Part shown: piece after piece, positions 1-9,659 of the stretch
Position numbering within the stretch: the stretch's first letter is position 1
Layout: each line of letters begins with the position of its first letter
Assembly: GCF_038502225.1 (NCBI RefSeq)
Contig: NC_091378.1
Span: forward strand, 4,164,925-4,228,924
Origin: Cherax quadricarinatus
Taxonomy: Eukaryota; Arthropoda; Malacostraca; Decapoda; Parastacidae
Reading direction: 5' to 3'
DNA: 64,000 bases
Notes under the pieces: generated by a model
Database searches by the model: none
What the model was told of the DNA's origin: nothing
What the model saw: the letters and a program-made list of their open reading frames with translations, nothing else
Program-made: the position numbers and the translations under genes

Positions 1-240
1 GGAAGATGGCAGGAGAGAAGAATTAAGGAGAGACAGAGTGAAGGAAGGAAGTGAGGGAGAAAGAAAAAAGTTTTAAGAGGAGAGAAATAGGATGAATGTA
101 GAGGGAGAAAGAATGAAGTGCTAGAAGAGAGTAGTAAGCAGAAGGAATGTAGAGGGATAGACAAATAAGAAAGAGGAGCAGAGACGGAAGAATAAAGGGG
201 AGGGAGGAAGTTTGAGCGGTGGTCTCTGATGAAGGGGACA
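1..240. repeat. Purine-rich (GA) tract
   Basis: The plus strand is almost entirely A and G (degenerate GGAGAGA/GAAGAAG runs). The minus strand reads open only because of this bias (Ser/Leu/Pro-rich frame at 23-277). No coding signal is seen. Confidence 0.6.
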
Positions 241-1230
241 AAGTGGGCAGTGTGTGTAGTGGAGATGGTATCAGCACCCATGGCTGACCAGTCTCACCCA
301 GTGTGTTTGGGGCAATTTAGATATCTTAACTACTTGAACAGGGACGAGTTGTAGTAACAAGTTGTTTGTGGGAGATGTCTGATAGGTAGTTTACGGCTGT
401 GACTGTTGCCGCTTCTTTCTACTCCACTGTTGTGGGAAACTTTGACAATTGGGGAGGATTTAAGGCATCTTTGCATTCCTTGATGCTGTTATTCTTCCCA
501 TGAGAAGTTCCAAAGGACAAAGGTTGGCCGTGTACGGTCCGTACCTGAGGCTTCCCTAAGATGTGATCGGCTCCGCCAACCTACGTTCACTACTGCTACT
601 TTCCTGCCCTTAAGTGCGAACCAATTAGGGAATAATTGATCATTTGTGACTCAAGGTGGCCTTTCAGGATACTTGATTTATAAACAAGAATCAAGTTTAG
701 ATCGAAGGTTACCAATTTCTATAGTGATTTTTTGAGGGCAGTTTTGATGTGTGATGTTTTTTTATTTAGTGTCCTAGTGTGCCAAGAAGCTGTACCCGGT
801 AACATGTCTTACTTTCAGCAGCTTTCTTAAAACAGTAATGTCCACTTGTTCTTATCGTGGTGTTGTGCATCTTGAGAATAATTAATGAAATGCCGATGTG
901 GTCTTCGACTATGAAAATACTGGTCCTGAGCTGCGGCTGTGGTGGTCCTAGACTGCTGCTGCTGTCATGGGTCCTTTCTGCGGCTGTGGTGTTCCGAGGC
1001 TGCTGCTGCTGCTGTCTGTGATGATGCCAGAGAGCCACACTGTTCTTAGAGGAGGCACGATGGTATTGTTCAGAGATCCCAAATTGCATCATCAGTTGTC
1101 CCTGGTACTGGACCTGACTCAACCAGGCCGGGCTGTGGGAGTAGCAATGTTTTAGATACCAGTCATAGGTATAGGAGTGGGGATTTTGTAGGGTTAAGGC
1201 AGTACATGGGGGGGTGTTAGGATTAGTATA
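241..1230. other. No recognisable gene; mostly unique sequence
   Basis: Mostly non-repetitive. About 920-1015 holds an imperfect duplication of a CTG-rich segment (CTGCGGCTGTGGTG...CTGCTGCTG). The open frame at 766-1452 on the minus strand runs through this and the following 30-bp repeat, and has no family resemblance that I recognise. Confidence 0.4.
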
Positions 1231-1382
1231 TGGAAGGTCTGCAAGGCTTGGAAAGCGTATGAGAGGGCCTACATGGCTGGGATAACTTATGGGAGGGTCT
1301 CCAGGGCTGGGATTGCGTATGGGAGGGTCTGTATGGCTGGGATAGCATGTGGGAGTGTCTGTGGGGTTGGGATAGCATGCAT
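1231..1382 (+). repeat. 30-bp minisatellite, about 5 diverged copies
   Basis: Units contain GGGAGGGTCT followed by ATGGCTGGGATAGC. The copies are well diverged, which suggests an old array. The 30-bp period keeps the minus-strand frame open. Confidence 0.75.
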
Positions 1383-1480
1383 ATTGGACCTGACATTGTG
1401 GTAAATGCACTTTACAATCGAAGAGGAGCGGGTGTATGTGGGTGTCGCCCACTTTTGTCTATCACCTTTCCCTTTCACCC

Positions 1481-1580
1481 AGTAGTAGTACTCATTGGGT
1501 AGTAGCAGTACTCGCTGGGTAGTAGCAGTACTCGCTGGGTAGTAGCAGTTCTCGCTGGATAGTAGCAGTACTCACTGGCC
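1481..1580 (+). repeat. 20-bp minisatellite, about 5 copies
   Basis: Tandem copies of a unit built from AGTAGCAGTA plus CTCGCTGGGT, with single-base variants. Confidence 0.85.
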
Positions 1581-1710
1581 TTATACATGTGGATGATTCT
1601 GAGGATGGGTATACCCTCTCATCACGTTGTTGAGTACCTGTCTGAGGACAAGTACTCAGCAACGAGTGCCCAATCAACCAAGCTTTTGCTGTCACCGTCC
1701 TTGCCATAAC

Positions 1711-1797
1711 TAATGGCCTCACTAACTCCCCTACCTCACAGCAGTACTCAGTGGCCTCACTAACTCCCCTACCTCACAGCAGTACTCAGTGGCCTTC
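1711..1797 (+). repeat. 38-bp direct duplication
   Basis: Two nearly identical copies of a segment containing CCTCACTAACTCCCCTACC and CACAGCAGTACTCAGTGG lie back to back. Confidence 0.8.
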
Positions 1798-1936
1798 CTA
1801 ACCTTGATTCCACCAAGTTCTGTTCGAGGGACAGCTGGTGATCCTGGCGATTTACAAGCAGATATCTTCAAGTTTGGTTTTAAACTCCATTGAATGTTTT
1901 ATTAGGAGAGATAGAGAGAGAATTTCAGGGCTAAAG

Positions 1937-1937
<1 letters not shown>

Positions 1938-1981
<44 letters not shown>
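1938..1981. repeat. (TA)n microsatellite
   Basis: About 20 TA repeats preceded by an AGAGAGAGA stretch. Confidence 0.95.
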
Positions 1982-1984
<3 letters not shown>

Positions 1985-2390
1985 GTAATAATAAGTTCAA
2001 TTCAGCGTCCGTATCAGCTGACATTTTTATGGAAGGCGTTGAGTGAGCAACACTGTAAACTGACCACTGGTGCCTAGTGTTGCAGAATGAATTCCTGAGA
2101 TGGTCTTAACGTCAGTGTTCCTCATGGCGGATACTCCCTGCAGGTTGTGGTTCAGGGTAGACCTTAGAGGCCGGGTCCTGAAGCGGCCTGTGCCCGCCTG
2201 CCAGCCTGTACACGCAGGCTGATTAGAATACGAAGGCTACGCAAGGCTGAGCGTACCATGGAGGGTGCTGTGGAGGGGTACCATGGAGTGGTACCGTGGA
2301 GTAGGTACCATGGAGTAGGTGCTGGAACAATACCTCGCTAATGAACCCGCCAGTGTTGACTCCCAAACCTGCAGCAGCAGCAGCATGCTC
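1982..2390. other. Unique sequence, no gene seen
   Basis: Non-repetitive apart from a short GGTACCATGGAG repetition at about 2256-2320. No open frame or RNA motif that I can support. Confidence 0.4.
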
Positions 2391-2700
2391 CTCCCACTAT
2401 GCTGTTGTTGCTGCTGTTGCTACTCTGCTGCTGCTGTTACTGTTACTTCTGTTATTGTTGCTGTTGTTTTTGTTGTTGCTGCGATTACTTTTGTTATTGT
2501 TGCTATTGTTGCTGCTATTACTCCTGTTATTGTTGCTGTTACTTCTGTTATTGTTGCTGTTGTTGCTCCTATTACTCCTGTTATTATTGCTGTTACTACT
2601 GTTATTGTTGCTGTTGCTGCTGCTATTACTCTTGATATTGTTGCTGGTCTTGTTAATGGTGTTACTGGTGGTGGTGTTGCTGCTGGTAGTTTGTTGATGT
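2391..2700 (+). repeat. Degenerate trinucleotide tract (GTT/GCT/ATT)n
   Basis: Long imperfect trinucleotide repeat with weak higher-order units such as GTTATTGTTGCTGTT. Every plus-strand frame is open and reads as poly-Leu, poly-Cys/Tyr or Val/Ile/Ala-rich. This is an artefact of the period, not a membrane protein. Confidence 0.9.
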
Positions 2701-2912
2701 GACTGATCTACTTGGCGGTGATTGTGTTGGTGGTGCTACGGTTGCTTCTTCGTTTCTTGTTGATGGTACTTTTGCTGCTGCTAATTATAATAATAATAAT
2801 AATAATTATCATTATTCACTTTTCGACGAAGTCAGAGGACGTTCAGAGATGTTAAAACATCATATCATTCAACATTAAAATCACTCCTGTATTTACCTGG
2901 TGGAGGTTTAAC

Positions 2913-2955
2913 ACACCTACCGAGGTCCGGTCTGTGACCAGGCCTCGGTAGGTGT
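2913..2955. repeat. Short perfect palindrome in a LINE-1-type tail fragment
   Basis: ACACCTACCGAGG at 2913-2925 is the exact reverse complement of 2943-2955, enclosing TCCGGTCTGTGACCAGG. The loop resembles the GGTC...GACCAGGC tail shared by LINE family 1 and the SINE, so this may be a rearranged tail fragment. Confidence 0.65.
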
Positions 2956-3025
2956 ATTAAGGTAGTGTTGTTATATTTACCATTTAAAGGTACAATAGCG
3001 AGTGCTTATTTAGCGAGTGATGCAA

Positions 3026-3412
3026 GGATGATACAGGAGGGTCCCGCTTATACAGCAGGTTAGGTTCCGGGCTACTGTAGGGTCCCGCTTATACAGCAGG
3101 TTAGGTTTTGGGCTACTGTAGGGTCCCGCTTATACAGCAGGTTAGGTTCCGGGCTACTGTAGGGTCCCGCTTATACAGCAGGTTAGGTTCCGGGCTATTG
3201 TAGGGTCCTGCTTATACAGCAGGTTAGGTTCCGGGCTATTGTAGGGTCCCGCTTATACAGCAGGTTAGGTTCCGGGCTATTGTAGGGTCCCGCTTATACA
3301 GCAGGTTAGGTTCCGGGCTATTGTAGGGTCCCGCTTATACAGCAGGTTAGGTTCCGGGCTATTGTAGGGTCCCGCTTATACAGCAGGTTAGGTTCCGGGT
3401 TACTGCTGTAAA
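3026..3412 (+). repeat. 41-bp minisatellite, about 9 copies
   Basis: The unit contains TCCCGCTTATACAGCAGG, TTAGGTTCCGGGC and TACTGTAGG. Copies differ by single bases (CTACTG versus CTATTG). The same unit occurs once or twice at 9484-9556 and about five times on the opposite strand at 39836-40030. Confidence 0.9.
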
Positions 3413-3655
3413 GTGAATCATAGCCTTTTCTTCACTTTCAAATGTATATGGAAGCCTTATAACATATTTACACTATCATATATTAAGTGAGCAACAGAGT
3501 TAGACCTAAAATATGCACGTACAGTACACACATTACTTACCTTAAAATATTTTCGTTCTTAGCTTATAGTGAATGGTCAATATATTTATTGTAGGATGGC
3601 TGTATTAGCGAAACACTGTGAAGAGAAGCGCTGTAAAGTGGGGGCCTTCCGTGCC
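3034..3655 (+). mobile_element. Dispersed repeat carrying the 41-bp array
   Basis: The non-tandem 3' part (3413-3655) matches 39540-39835 in reverse complement: AAAGTGAATCA, CACTATCATATATTAAG, ACATTACTTACC and TTAGCGAAACACTGTGAAG all have counterparts in the same order. Array plus flank is therefore one dispersed element of about 0.5-0.6 kb whose core has expanded. No coding region or terminal repeat is recognised, so the class is unknown. Confidence 0.65.
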
Positions 3656-3751
3656 ATAGACGGGTATGTACTGGGTATACGTATTAAGGTCGACACTTCC
3701 ACCTCTTACTCACTGCCCCGTCCTCCTTACTGGTGTCGCAGCTGGGGGTGA

Positions 3752-3812
3752 CGTAGACCTACCTAGCATGGGCCAGTAAGCTTTCTGCAGTGCTCCTTAT
3801 GTTCTTATGGGT
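3752..3812 (+). mobile_element. LINE family 2, 3' tail fragment
   Basis: Contains GACCTACCTAGCATGGGCCAG followed by CTGCAGTGCTCC and TTATGTTCTTATGG, the 3' terminal sequence seen at the end of the longer family-2 copy at 43085-43880. The short TTCTTATG repeats look like the tail found on CR1-type LINEs. Confidence 0.6.
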
Positions 3813-4080
3813 TACTTTTCAGAGGCAGTACATGCTCGTGCGACTACGAAGGGAATGGATCGTAAGGCTCTAATGAGAGTGGGATGGGCTAAACGAGCCC
3901 TGGTGACCGCCACGTTTCGGGAACTGGTATTTCGGTCAGTGCTCGAGCTCTGTATAACGAGCGTTTGGTCTACAACGAGTTAGGCAACTGTAGTGTGTGG
4001 GATGACTTTGGTGTTGGATTGTAAGAACTGGGACACGAATCTGATAACAGGAGAGTTGATATAGTATTCTTTAAATGACC
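3813..4080. other. No feature recognised
   Basis: Unique sequence between the LINE tail and the 31-bp array. It may contain degraded LINE coding sequence (GAATGGATCGTAAGGC), but I cannot support a call. Confidence 0.3.
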
Positions 4081-4625
4081 TTAGGATGGTCCAGGATGGT
4101 CCCATGACCAGATAATGTCTTTCAGGATGATCCCATGATCAGATAATGTCTTCCATGATGGTCCCATGACCAGATGTCTTCCAGGATGATCCCATGACCA
4201 GATAATGTCTTCCATGATGGTCCCATGACCAGATGTCTTCCAGGATGGTCCCATGACCAGATAATGTCTTCCAGGATGGTCCCAAGACCAGGTAATGTCT
4301 TCCAGGATGGTCCCATGACCAGATAATGTCTTCCAGGATGATCCCATGACCAGATAATGTCTTCAATGATGGTCCCATTACCAGATGTCTTCCAGGATGG
4401 TCCCATGACCAGATAATGTCTTCCAGGATGGTCCCAAGACCAGATCATGTCTTCCAGGATGGTCCCATGACCAGATCATGTCTTCTAAGATAGTCCCATG
4501 ACCAGATTATGTCTTCAGGATGGTCCCATGACCAGATAATGTCTTCAGGATGGTCCCATGACCAAATAATGTCTTCCAAGATGACTCCAGGATCACATAA
4601 TGTCTTCCAGGATGGTCTTCAGTAC
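4081..4625 (+). repeat. 31-bp minisatellite, about 17 copies
   Basis: Units contain GATGGTCCCATGACCAG and ATAATGTCTTCCA, with copies shortened to about 27-28 bp by loss of ATA or of nearby bases. Mixed unit length shifts the reading frame, so three overlapping minus-strand frames look alike (SWDHPGRH, LVMGPSWKT). None is a protein. Confidence 0.9.
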
Positions 4626-4737
4626 CACCCACCTTCCATCAACACCACCACCTACCACCTTTTGCTTATCTCTGATGGGTTCATCTAGATACCACGCGAT
4701 AGTTCTTTATCAACATAGACGTACATAGTTCTCAAGT

Positions 4738-4995
4738 ACATGGGCTCTGGTGGCCTGGTGGTTAACGCTCTCGCTTCACACGGTGAGGGCCTGGGTTCGA
4801 TTCCCAGCCAGAGTAGAAACATTGGACGTGTTTCTTTCCACCTGTTGTCTATGTTCCCCATCAGTAAAATGGGTACCTGGGTGTTAGTCGACTGGTGTGG
4901 GTCGCATCCTGGGACACTGACCTAAGGAGGCCTGGTCACAGACCGGGCCGCGGGGGCGTTGACCCCCGGAACTCTCTCCAGATAAACTCCAGATA
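4738..4995 (+). mobile_element. tRNA-derived SINE with LINE-1 tail
   Basis: The head is tRNA-like: GGTGGCCTGGTGGTTAACGC fits an RNA polymerase III A box, and GGGTTCGATTCCCAG contains a perfect B box (GGTTCGATTCC). The body has GTAGAAACATTGGACGTG, CCCATCAGTAAAATGGG and TACCTGGGTGTTAGTCGAC. The 3' part (GGCCTGGTCACAGACCGGGC, GCGGGGGCGTTGACCCC) is the same sequence as the 3' end of LINE family 1 at 17970-18020. Such a shared tail is the usual mark of a SINE mobilised by a partner LINE. Confidence 0.85.
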
Positions 4996-5365
4996 AACAT
5001 GTACTCGGTGTGGACTTGCAAGTACTCTGTCTTTTTCATGTACTCCTTAACCCCCCATCACCCACCACCCCTCAAACTACCACCTCACACTATCTACCAC
5101 CATCGTCTACCACCATCCACCACAGTAATGAACCCAGCTACTAGTCACTGAATAAAAATCTAGCATCTTTTGACTGTTAGAAATGCGTGTTCCTTATCCG
5201 ATATAGTTTTTAACCGGATTTTTGTATAGCGGATTTTTACAGACGGATCGAACTGGATTTTATCTGTCCATTATTTAGACCGGGACTTTTGTTTTATCCA
5301 GTTTTAATATAAATATCACATTGTAGATACCGTTTAAAACTGGTGTCTCGTAGCTCAGTGATAAT
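4996..5365. other. No gene seen
   Basis: Contains a run of CCACC-type words (5050-5125) and a region with loosely repeated GGATTTTT (5200-5290). No supported feature. Confidence 0.4.
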
Positions 5366-5370
5366 GCTTA

Positions 5371-5912
5371 ATAGTGGTAGTAGTACTACTGGTACTACTA
5401 CAAGTGGTAGTAGTACTACTGGTACTACAAGTGGTAGTAGTACTACTGGTACTACTACAGGTGGTAGTAGTACTACTGGTACTACTACAGGTGGTAGTAC
5501 TACTGGTACTACTACAAGTGGTAGTAGTACTACTGGTACTACTACAGGTGGTAGTAGTACTACTGGTACTACTACAGGTGGTAGTAGTACTACTGGTACT
5601 ACTACAGGTGGTAGTAGTACTACTGGTACTACTACAGGTGGTAGTAGTACTACTGGTACTACTACAGGTCGTAGTAGTACTACTGGTACTACTACAAGTG
5701 GTAGTAGTACTACTGGTACTACAAGTGGTAGTAGTACTACTGGTACTACTACAGGTGGTAGTAGTACTACTGGTACTACTACAGGTGGTAGTAGTACTAC
5801 TGGTACTACTACAGGTGGTAGTAGTACTACTGGTACTACTACAGGTGGTAGTAGTACTACTGGTACTACTACAGGTGGTAGTAGTACTACTGGTACTACT
5901 ACAAGTGATAGT
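5371..5912 (+). repeat. 30-bp minisatellite, about 18 copies
   Basis: The unit is GGTAGTAGTACTACTGG plus TACTACTACAGGT; a few copies are 27 bp. It is internally palindromic (AGTAGTACTACT). All frames stay open and encode Ser/Gly/Thr-rich or Val/Leu-rich repeats on either strand, which argues against any one being a real mucin-like protein. Confidence 0.92.
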
Positions 5913-5984
5913 AGTAGAACCTTATTCGGGTCGTTAACCCAGAGGATTAGTAACCCATGATAAGCCAAGGAAGCCAAGCCATGT

Positions 5985-6165
5985 GCTTCATTTAAAATGT
6001 GGCCGTGTGATCATCTCCCCCAGGATGCCACCCACTCACTGCTAGGTTAGCGCAGCAAGTGTAAGGAAACATGCCCAACCTCTCCATCCACCCCAGGATT
6101 GAACCCGGTTCCATCGCTTATGAGCCGAAGGCGCTACCAGTTACGGGAAGAGCGGGGTTGTGTCG
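5985..6165 (-). mobile_element. tRNA-derived SINE fragment, minus strand
   Basis: Read on the minus strand, a B-box-like GGTTCAATCCTGGGG follows a tRNA-like head and is followed by GGGCATGTTTCCTTACAC and then a sequence ending in GGGGGAGATG. The same GGGCGTGTTTCCTTACACC follows the B box in the SINE at 56320-56340. Confidence 0.65.
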
Positions 6166-6355
6166 CCTGTAAAGAAAACTCTTCTGTTTAAACGGGGTCG
6201 GGAGTATTTTCTGATAGAGAGAGAGGTGAGATAAGGAGAGGAAGAGTTGAGACGGTTCCTGAGTTTGTTGTCACGCCTTTAATCTTATCGTAGTCACTTA
6301 AGATAACTCACCACCGGGAAAAAAGTGAACCATTGATTTAAAGGAGCTGCTGTGA

Positions 6356-6357
6356 TT

Positions 6358-6419
<62 letters not shown>
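6356..6419. repeat. (GT)n(GA)n compound microsatellite
   Basis: About 12 GT units directly followed by about 19 GA units. Confidence 0.95.
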
Positions 6420-6422
<3 letters not shown>

Positions 6423-6559
6423 TGTGATTGAGTTAGATGGTGGGAACACTCGCAGTGTTCGGGTACGTTATTGTTAATGATAGTTACATTGCGGGTACAC
6501 TTATTATTCTGTGTGATAGTTACATTGTGGGAACAAGAGCTATGTTCCCCAGTCATATT

Positions 6560-7388
6560 TCATCACACAGGACACTGTAGTAGTGTCAGTCTGAGCTGGG
6601 AGACTTTAGTAGTGTCAGTCTGAGCTGGGAGACTTTAGTAGTGTCAGCCTGAGCTGGGAGACTTTAGTAGTGTCAGTCTGAGCTGGGAGACTTTAGTAGT
6701 GTCAGTCTGAGCTGGGAGACTTTAGTTGTGTCAGTCTGAGCTGGGAGACTTTAGTAGTGTCAGCCTGAGCTGGGAGACTTTAGTAGTGTCAGTCTGACCT
6801 GGGAGACTTTAGTAGTGTCAGTCTGAGCTGGGAGACTTTAGTAGTGTCAGTCTGAGCTGGGAGACTTTAGTAGTGTCAGCCTGAGCTGGGAGACTAGTAG
6901 TGTCAGTCTGAGCTGGGAGACTTTAGTAGTGTCAGCCTGAGCTGGGAGACTTTAGTAGTGTCAGCCTGAGCTGGGAGACTTTAGTAGTGTCAGCCTGAGC
7001 TGGGAGACTTTAGTAGTGTCAGCCTGAGCTGGGAGACTTTAGTAGTGTCAGCCTGAGCTGGGAGACTTTAGTGTCAGTCTGAGCTGGGAGACTTTAGTAG
7101 TGTCAGCCTGAGCTGGGAGACTTTAGTAGTGTCAGCCTGAGCTGGGAGACTTTAGTAGTGTCAGCCTGAGCTGGGAGACTTTAGTAGTGTCAGTCTGAGC
7201 TGGGAGACTTTAGTAGTGTCAGTCTGAGCTGGGAGACTTCAGTAGTGTCAGTCTGAGCTGGGAGACTTCAGTAGTATCAGTCTGAGCTGGGAGACTTCAG
7301 TAGTGTCAGTCTGAGCTGGGAGACTTCAGTAGTGTCAGTCTGAGCTGGGAGACTTCAGTAGTGTCAGTCTGAGCTGGGAGGCTTTAGT
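6560..7388 (+). repeat. 29-bp minisatellite, about 28 copies
   Basis: The unit contains GAGCTGGGAGACTTTAGTAG and TGTCAGTCT. Variants are TCT/CCT, TTTAG/TTCAG and a few 3-bp deletions. TTCAG variants cluster in the last six copies, and CCT variants cluster in the middle, consistent with local spread of variants. Confidence 0.93.
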
Positions 7389-7394
7389 AATGAT

Positions 7395-7612
7395 AATAAC
7401 ACCAAAAGATCCTTGGGAGCCTTCAAGAGGGCGCTGGACAGATACCTAAAGTCAGTACCCGATCACCCGGGCTGTGATTCGTACTTTGGACTTCGTGCAG
7501 CCAACAGTAACAGCCTGGTTGTTCAAGCCTTGATCCTTTGGGAGGCCTGGTCAAGAATTGGGCAGTGGGGGGCGTTGACCCTCACGGCCATGTAGACTCC
7601 AGGAAATATTTG
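7395..7612 (+). mobile_element. LINE family 1, 3' fragment
   Basis: The translation at 7413-7595 contains FKRALDRYLKSVPDHPGC and YFGLRAANSNSLV, matching the C-terminal end and tail of the LINE copies at 17850-18010 and 33283-33460. It is 5' truncated immediately after the 29-bp array. Confidence 0.85.
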
Positions 7613-7739
7613 ACTCTGGGTCTAATAGCTACCGTACCTTCAGGGGTTTTCTTACAGCAGAGGGAGACGGCTTACTGCTACATATATACTCGTGTTTTTT
7701 ACATATATACTTAGAACTGCTCTTTTCCATCCTAGTGGA

Positions 7740-7812
7740 AGGATACATGTTGCAGAAACTTTTATTGGAACGACGTTTCTTCCCCGGAGAGCTAAACGTG
7801 TTGTTGTAAAAA
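7740..7812 (-). mobile_element. Hairpin module (hammerhead-like), minus strand, degenerate
   Basis: On the minus strand: AGCTCTCCGGGGAAGAAACG then TCGTTCCAATAAAAG. It keeps the module order of a GC-rich hairpin, then GAAACGTC, then an AATAAAAG end, as in the better copies at 29700-29750 and 41860-41910. The hairpin is poorly paired here. Confidence 0.45.
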
Positions 7813-7839
7813 TTGGTTATATGAAGACATAAGTGGGTG

Positions 7840-8165
7840 TGAATGAGTGTGAGTTGGACCTGACTGGCTTGGGCCAGTGGGTCTGATATGCTCCCTCCTT
7901 CTTAAGTGGATGTGACTTGGATCTGACTAGCCTAGTCCAGTAAATGAGACATGGACCCGCCTAGCATGGGGCCAGTAGGCCTACTGCAGTACTCCTTTTA
8001 TTTTATGTGAGTTGGACCTGACTGGCTTGGGCCAGTAAGTCTGATCCATTCGTCCATCCTTCTTAAGTGGACTTGACTTGGATCTGACCAGGCTAGTCCA
8101 GTAGATAAGACATGGACCTGCCTACCATGGGGCCAATAGGCCTGCTGTAGCGCTCCTTCTTACGC
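7840..8165 (+). mobile_element. Two tandem LINE family 2 tail fragments
   Basis: Two copies of about 150 bp (about 7845-7992 and 8007-8160) each contain GAGTTGGACCTGACTGGC, TTGGATCTGAC and ACATGGACC(C/T)GCCTA(G/C)CATGG, ending in a (C/T)TGCTGTAG or CTACTGCAG motif. This is the family-2 LINE 3' region. Confidence 0.6.
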
Positions 8166-8169
8166 TCCA

Positions 8170-8564
8170 AGGCATATTATGCAACGCATTTGTTCTCTTC
8201 GTCTTCCCCCCTCGTGGGGTCTTCCAGTACATAACCGAAGGCAAAATACGTCATCAACATATCCCCACTTTGTTTACCTGTGATACCTCGTTTATCAGAC
8301 GCAGTATCCTCGAGAAAAAAATAACTTTTTACAACAATGGAGACAGGAATGGCCGAGTGTAGCTCACCCCGAGCGGCCCTTCGTCATGCACCTCTAGTTT
8401 CTTTGTCAGTGTCAATTTGATAGCCCTTCCTTGTAGGGTAAGGCATTCAGATGAATGAGATATAACATGCTTTCTTCTTTGCAGCATTTAGGTCGCTTTT
8501 AATGGATATTATGAGATTCCTGCCTTATTGTGACATGCCTGGGATGTTGTGAGGTGCTTACGTT
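8170..8564. other. No gene seen
   Basis: Unique sequence with no supported feature. The last ~60 bases lead into the 30-bp array. Confidence 0.3.
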
Positions 8565-8877
8565 ATGAGACTGATGTGAGTCCTGTGATAAGTGCTGCTT
8601 GTGATGTGAGTCCTGTGATAAGTGTTGCTTGTGATGTGAGTCCTGTGATAAGTGCTGCTTGTGATGTGAGTCCTGTGATAAGTGTTGCTTGTGATGTGAG
8701 TCCTGTGATAAGTGCTGCTTGTGATGTGAGTCCTGTGATAAGTGTTGCTTGTGATGTGAGTCCTGTGATAAGTGTTGCTTGTGATGTGAGTCCTGTGATA
8801 AGTGCTGCTTGTGATGTGAGTCCTGTGATAAGTGTTGCTTGTGATGTGAGTCCTGTGATAAGTGCTGCTTGTGATGC
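8565..8877 (+). repeat. 30-bp minisatellite, about 10 copies, partly paired into 60-bp units
   Basis: The unit contains GATGTGAGTCCTGTGATAAG and TG(C/T)TGCTTGT. The C/T variant mostly alternates, giving a weak 60-bp period. GATGTGAGT in every unit resembles a splice donor. Frames remain open on both strands but have no independent support. Confidence 0.93.
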
Positions 8878-8937
8878 AGGCAACGTTTCGCCCTCCAGGA
8901 GCGCTCCTGGAGGGCGAAACGTTGCCACAATAAAATG
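8878..8937. mobile_element. Head-to-head hairpin modules (palindrome)
   Basis: GGCAACGTTTCGCCCTCC and its reverse complement meet around AGGAGCGCTCCT, giving an almost perfect palindrome. The plus half continues GAAACGTTGCC ACAATAAAATGTCAC, the same 3' sequence as the modules at 29515-29565 (minus) and 48650-48675 (plus). Confidence 0.75.
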
Positions 8938-8979
8938 TCACATTATGAACATCAAAATGGTATACAATACCGACAGGTT

Positions 8980-9141
8980 GGTAAGTAAGACACATAGGCA
9001 ACAGTTAGGCAACTTTATTCCGAAACGTTTCGCCTAAACAGTAGGCTTCTTCAGTCGAATTCAGACTGAAGAAGCCTACTGTGTAGGCGAAACGTTTCGG
9101 AATAAAGCTGCCTATCTGTTGCCTATGTGTCTTACTTACCA
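8980..9141. mobile_element. Long inverted repeat of two hairpin modules
   Basis: Arms of about 75 bp (8980-9054 and 9066-9141) are inverted copies. Each reads outward as CTGAAGAAGCCTACTG, TAGGC, GAAACGTTTCGGAATAAAG, TTGCCTA(A/T)CTGTTGC and then a TGTGTCTTACTTACC end. The same outward sequence follows the module at 42868-42955. The arms differ at several positions, for example TGTG versus TGTTT in the hairpin loop. Confidence 0.85.
9059..9103 (+). ncRNA. Hammerhead-ribozyme-like motif (best plus-strand copy)
   Basis: Layout in hammerhead order: stem I 5' strand ATTCAGA (9059-9065), core CTGAAGA (9066-9072), one extra A, stem II GCCTAC/GTAGGC (9074-9079/9083-9088), GAAA (9089-9092), palindromic ACGT (9092-9095) that could form stem III between two molecules, cleavage-type triplet GTT, and stem I 3' strand TCGGAAT (9097-9103), which pairs 6 of 7 with the 5' strand. 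Known facts: Penelope-like elements carry minimal hammerheads with very short stem III. Against: the extra A after the core is not canonical. Activity is unproven. Confidence 0.4.
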
Positions 9142-9305
9142 AATGTCACATTAGTTGCACTTGTGTCCTTTCACTTAACACCTGAAATGTGCTGTCTAGA
9201 ACAGAAAAATAAAAATTCTCGTAATTTAGACCTACCATATTATTGTTGACTTTGAATATTACAAATAAATTCTTATTCTACGCTTCAAAAATCAGCATTT
9301 TATAG

Positions 9306-9360
9306 GGAACTCACCTATTTGTGGTTGGAGGTGTCGAGTCACAGCTCCTGGCCCCTGGCC
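9306..9360 (-). mobile_element. LINE family 3, 3' tail fragment, minus strand
   Basis: ACTCACCTATTTGTGG, GTGTCGAGTCACAGCTCC and TGGCCCC match the tail seen in longer form at 55390-55480 (plus), 20255-20400 (minus) and 51095-51190 (minus). Confidence 0.7.
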
Positions 9361-9374
9361 TAGATATTAGTGGA

Positions 9375-9475
9375 TGGAAAACAGACACAGATGCAGTATA
9401 ACTCGATCCTTTATTGACAACGTTTCGCCCACACAGTGGCCTTTATCAAGTCGCAAACAGATCTACCTGATGAGA
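9375..9475 (-). mobile_element. Hairpin module, minus strand
   Basis: On the minus strand: GACTTGATAAAGGCCACTG, TGTGGGC, GAAACGTTGTC, AATAAAGGATCGAG, then TACTGCATCTGTGTCTG. It pairs as an inverted copy with 9985-10085, enclosing about 500 bp. Confidence 0.7.
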
Positions 9476-9483
9476 GAGTACAT

Positions 9484-9560
9484 GAGTGTACAGGAGGGCC
9501 TCACTTATAAAGCAGGTTAGGTTCCGGGCTACTGTAGGGCCCCGCTTATACAGCAGTACA
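9484..9560 (+). mobile_element. Fragment of the 41-bp repeat unit
   Basis: Contains CAGGAGGGCCTCACTTATAA, AGCAGGTTAGGTTCCGG and GGCCCCGCTTATACAGCAG, equal to about 1.7 units of the 3026-3412 array. Confidence 0.75.
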
Positions 9561-9576
9561 TGACTCTATAGGGAAC

Positions 9577-9578
<2 letters not shown>

Positions 9579-9656
<78 letters not shown>
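9579..9656. repeat. (TA)n microsatellite
   Basis: About 37 TA units, left border of the palindrome that follows. Confidence 0.95.

Positions 9657-9659
<3 letters not shown>

Noticed and set aside
4740..4812. True tRNA gene
   Set aside because: A and B boxes are present, but the sequence runs into a SINE body and LINE tail, and cloverleaf pairing is poor.
5343..5960. Ser/Gly/Thr-rich, mucin-like frame
   Set aside because: 30-bp array open on both strands; no signal peptide, flanking domain or splice context.
6560..7388. CRISPR-like array of 29-bp repeats
   Set aside because: Repeats are directly adjacent with no spacers; the context is eukaryotic.
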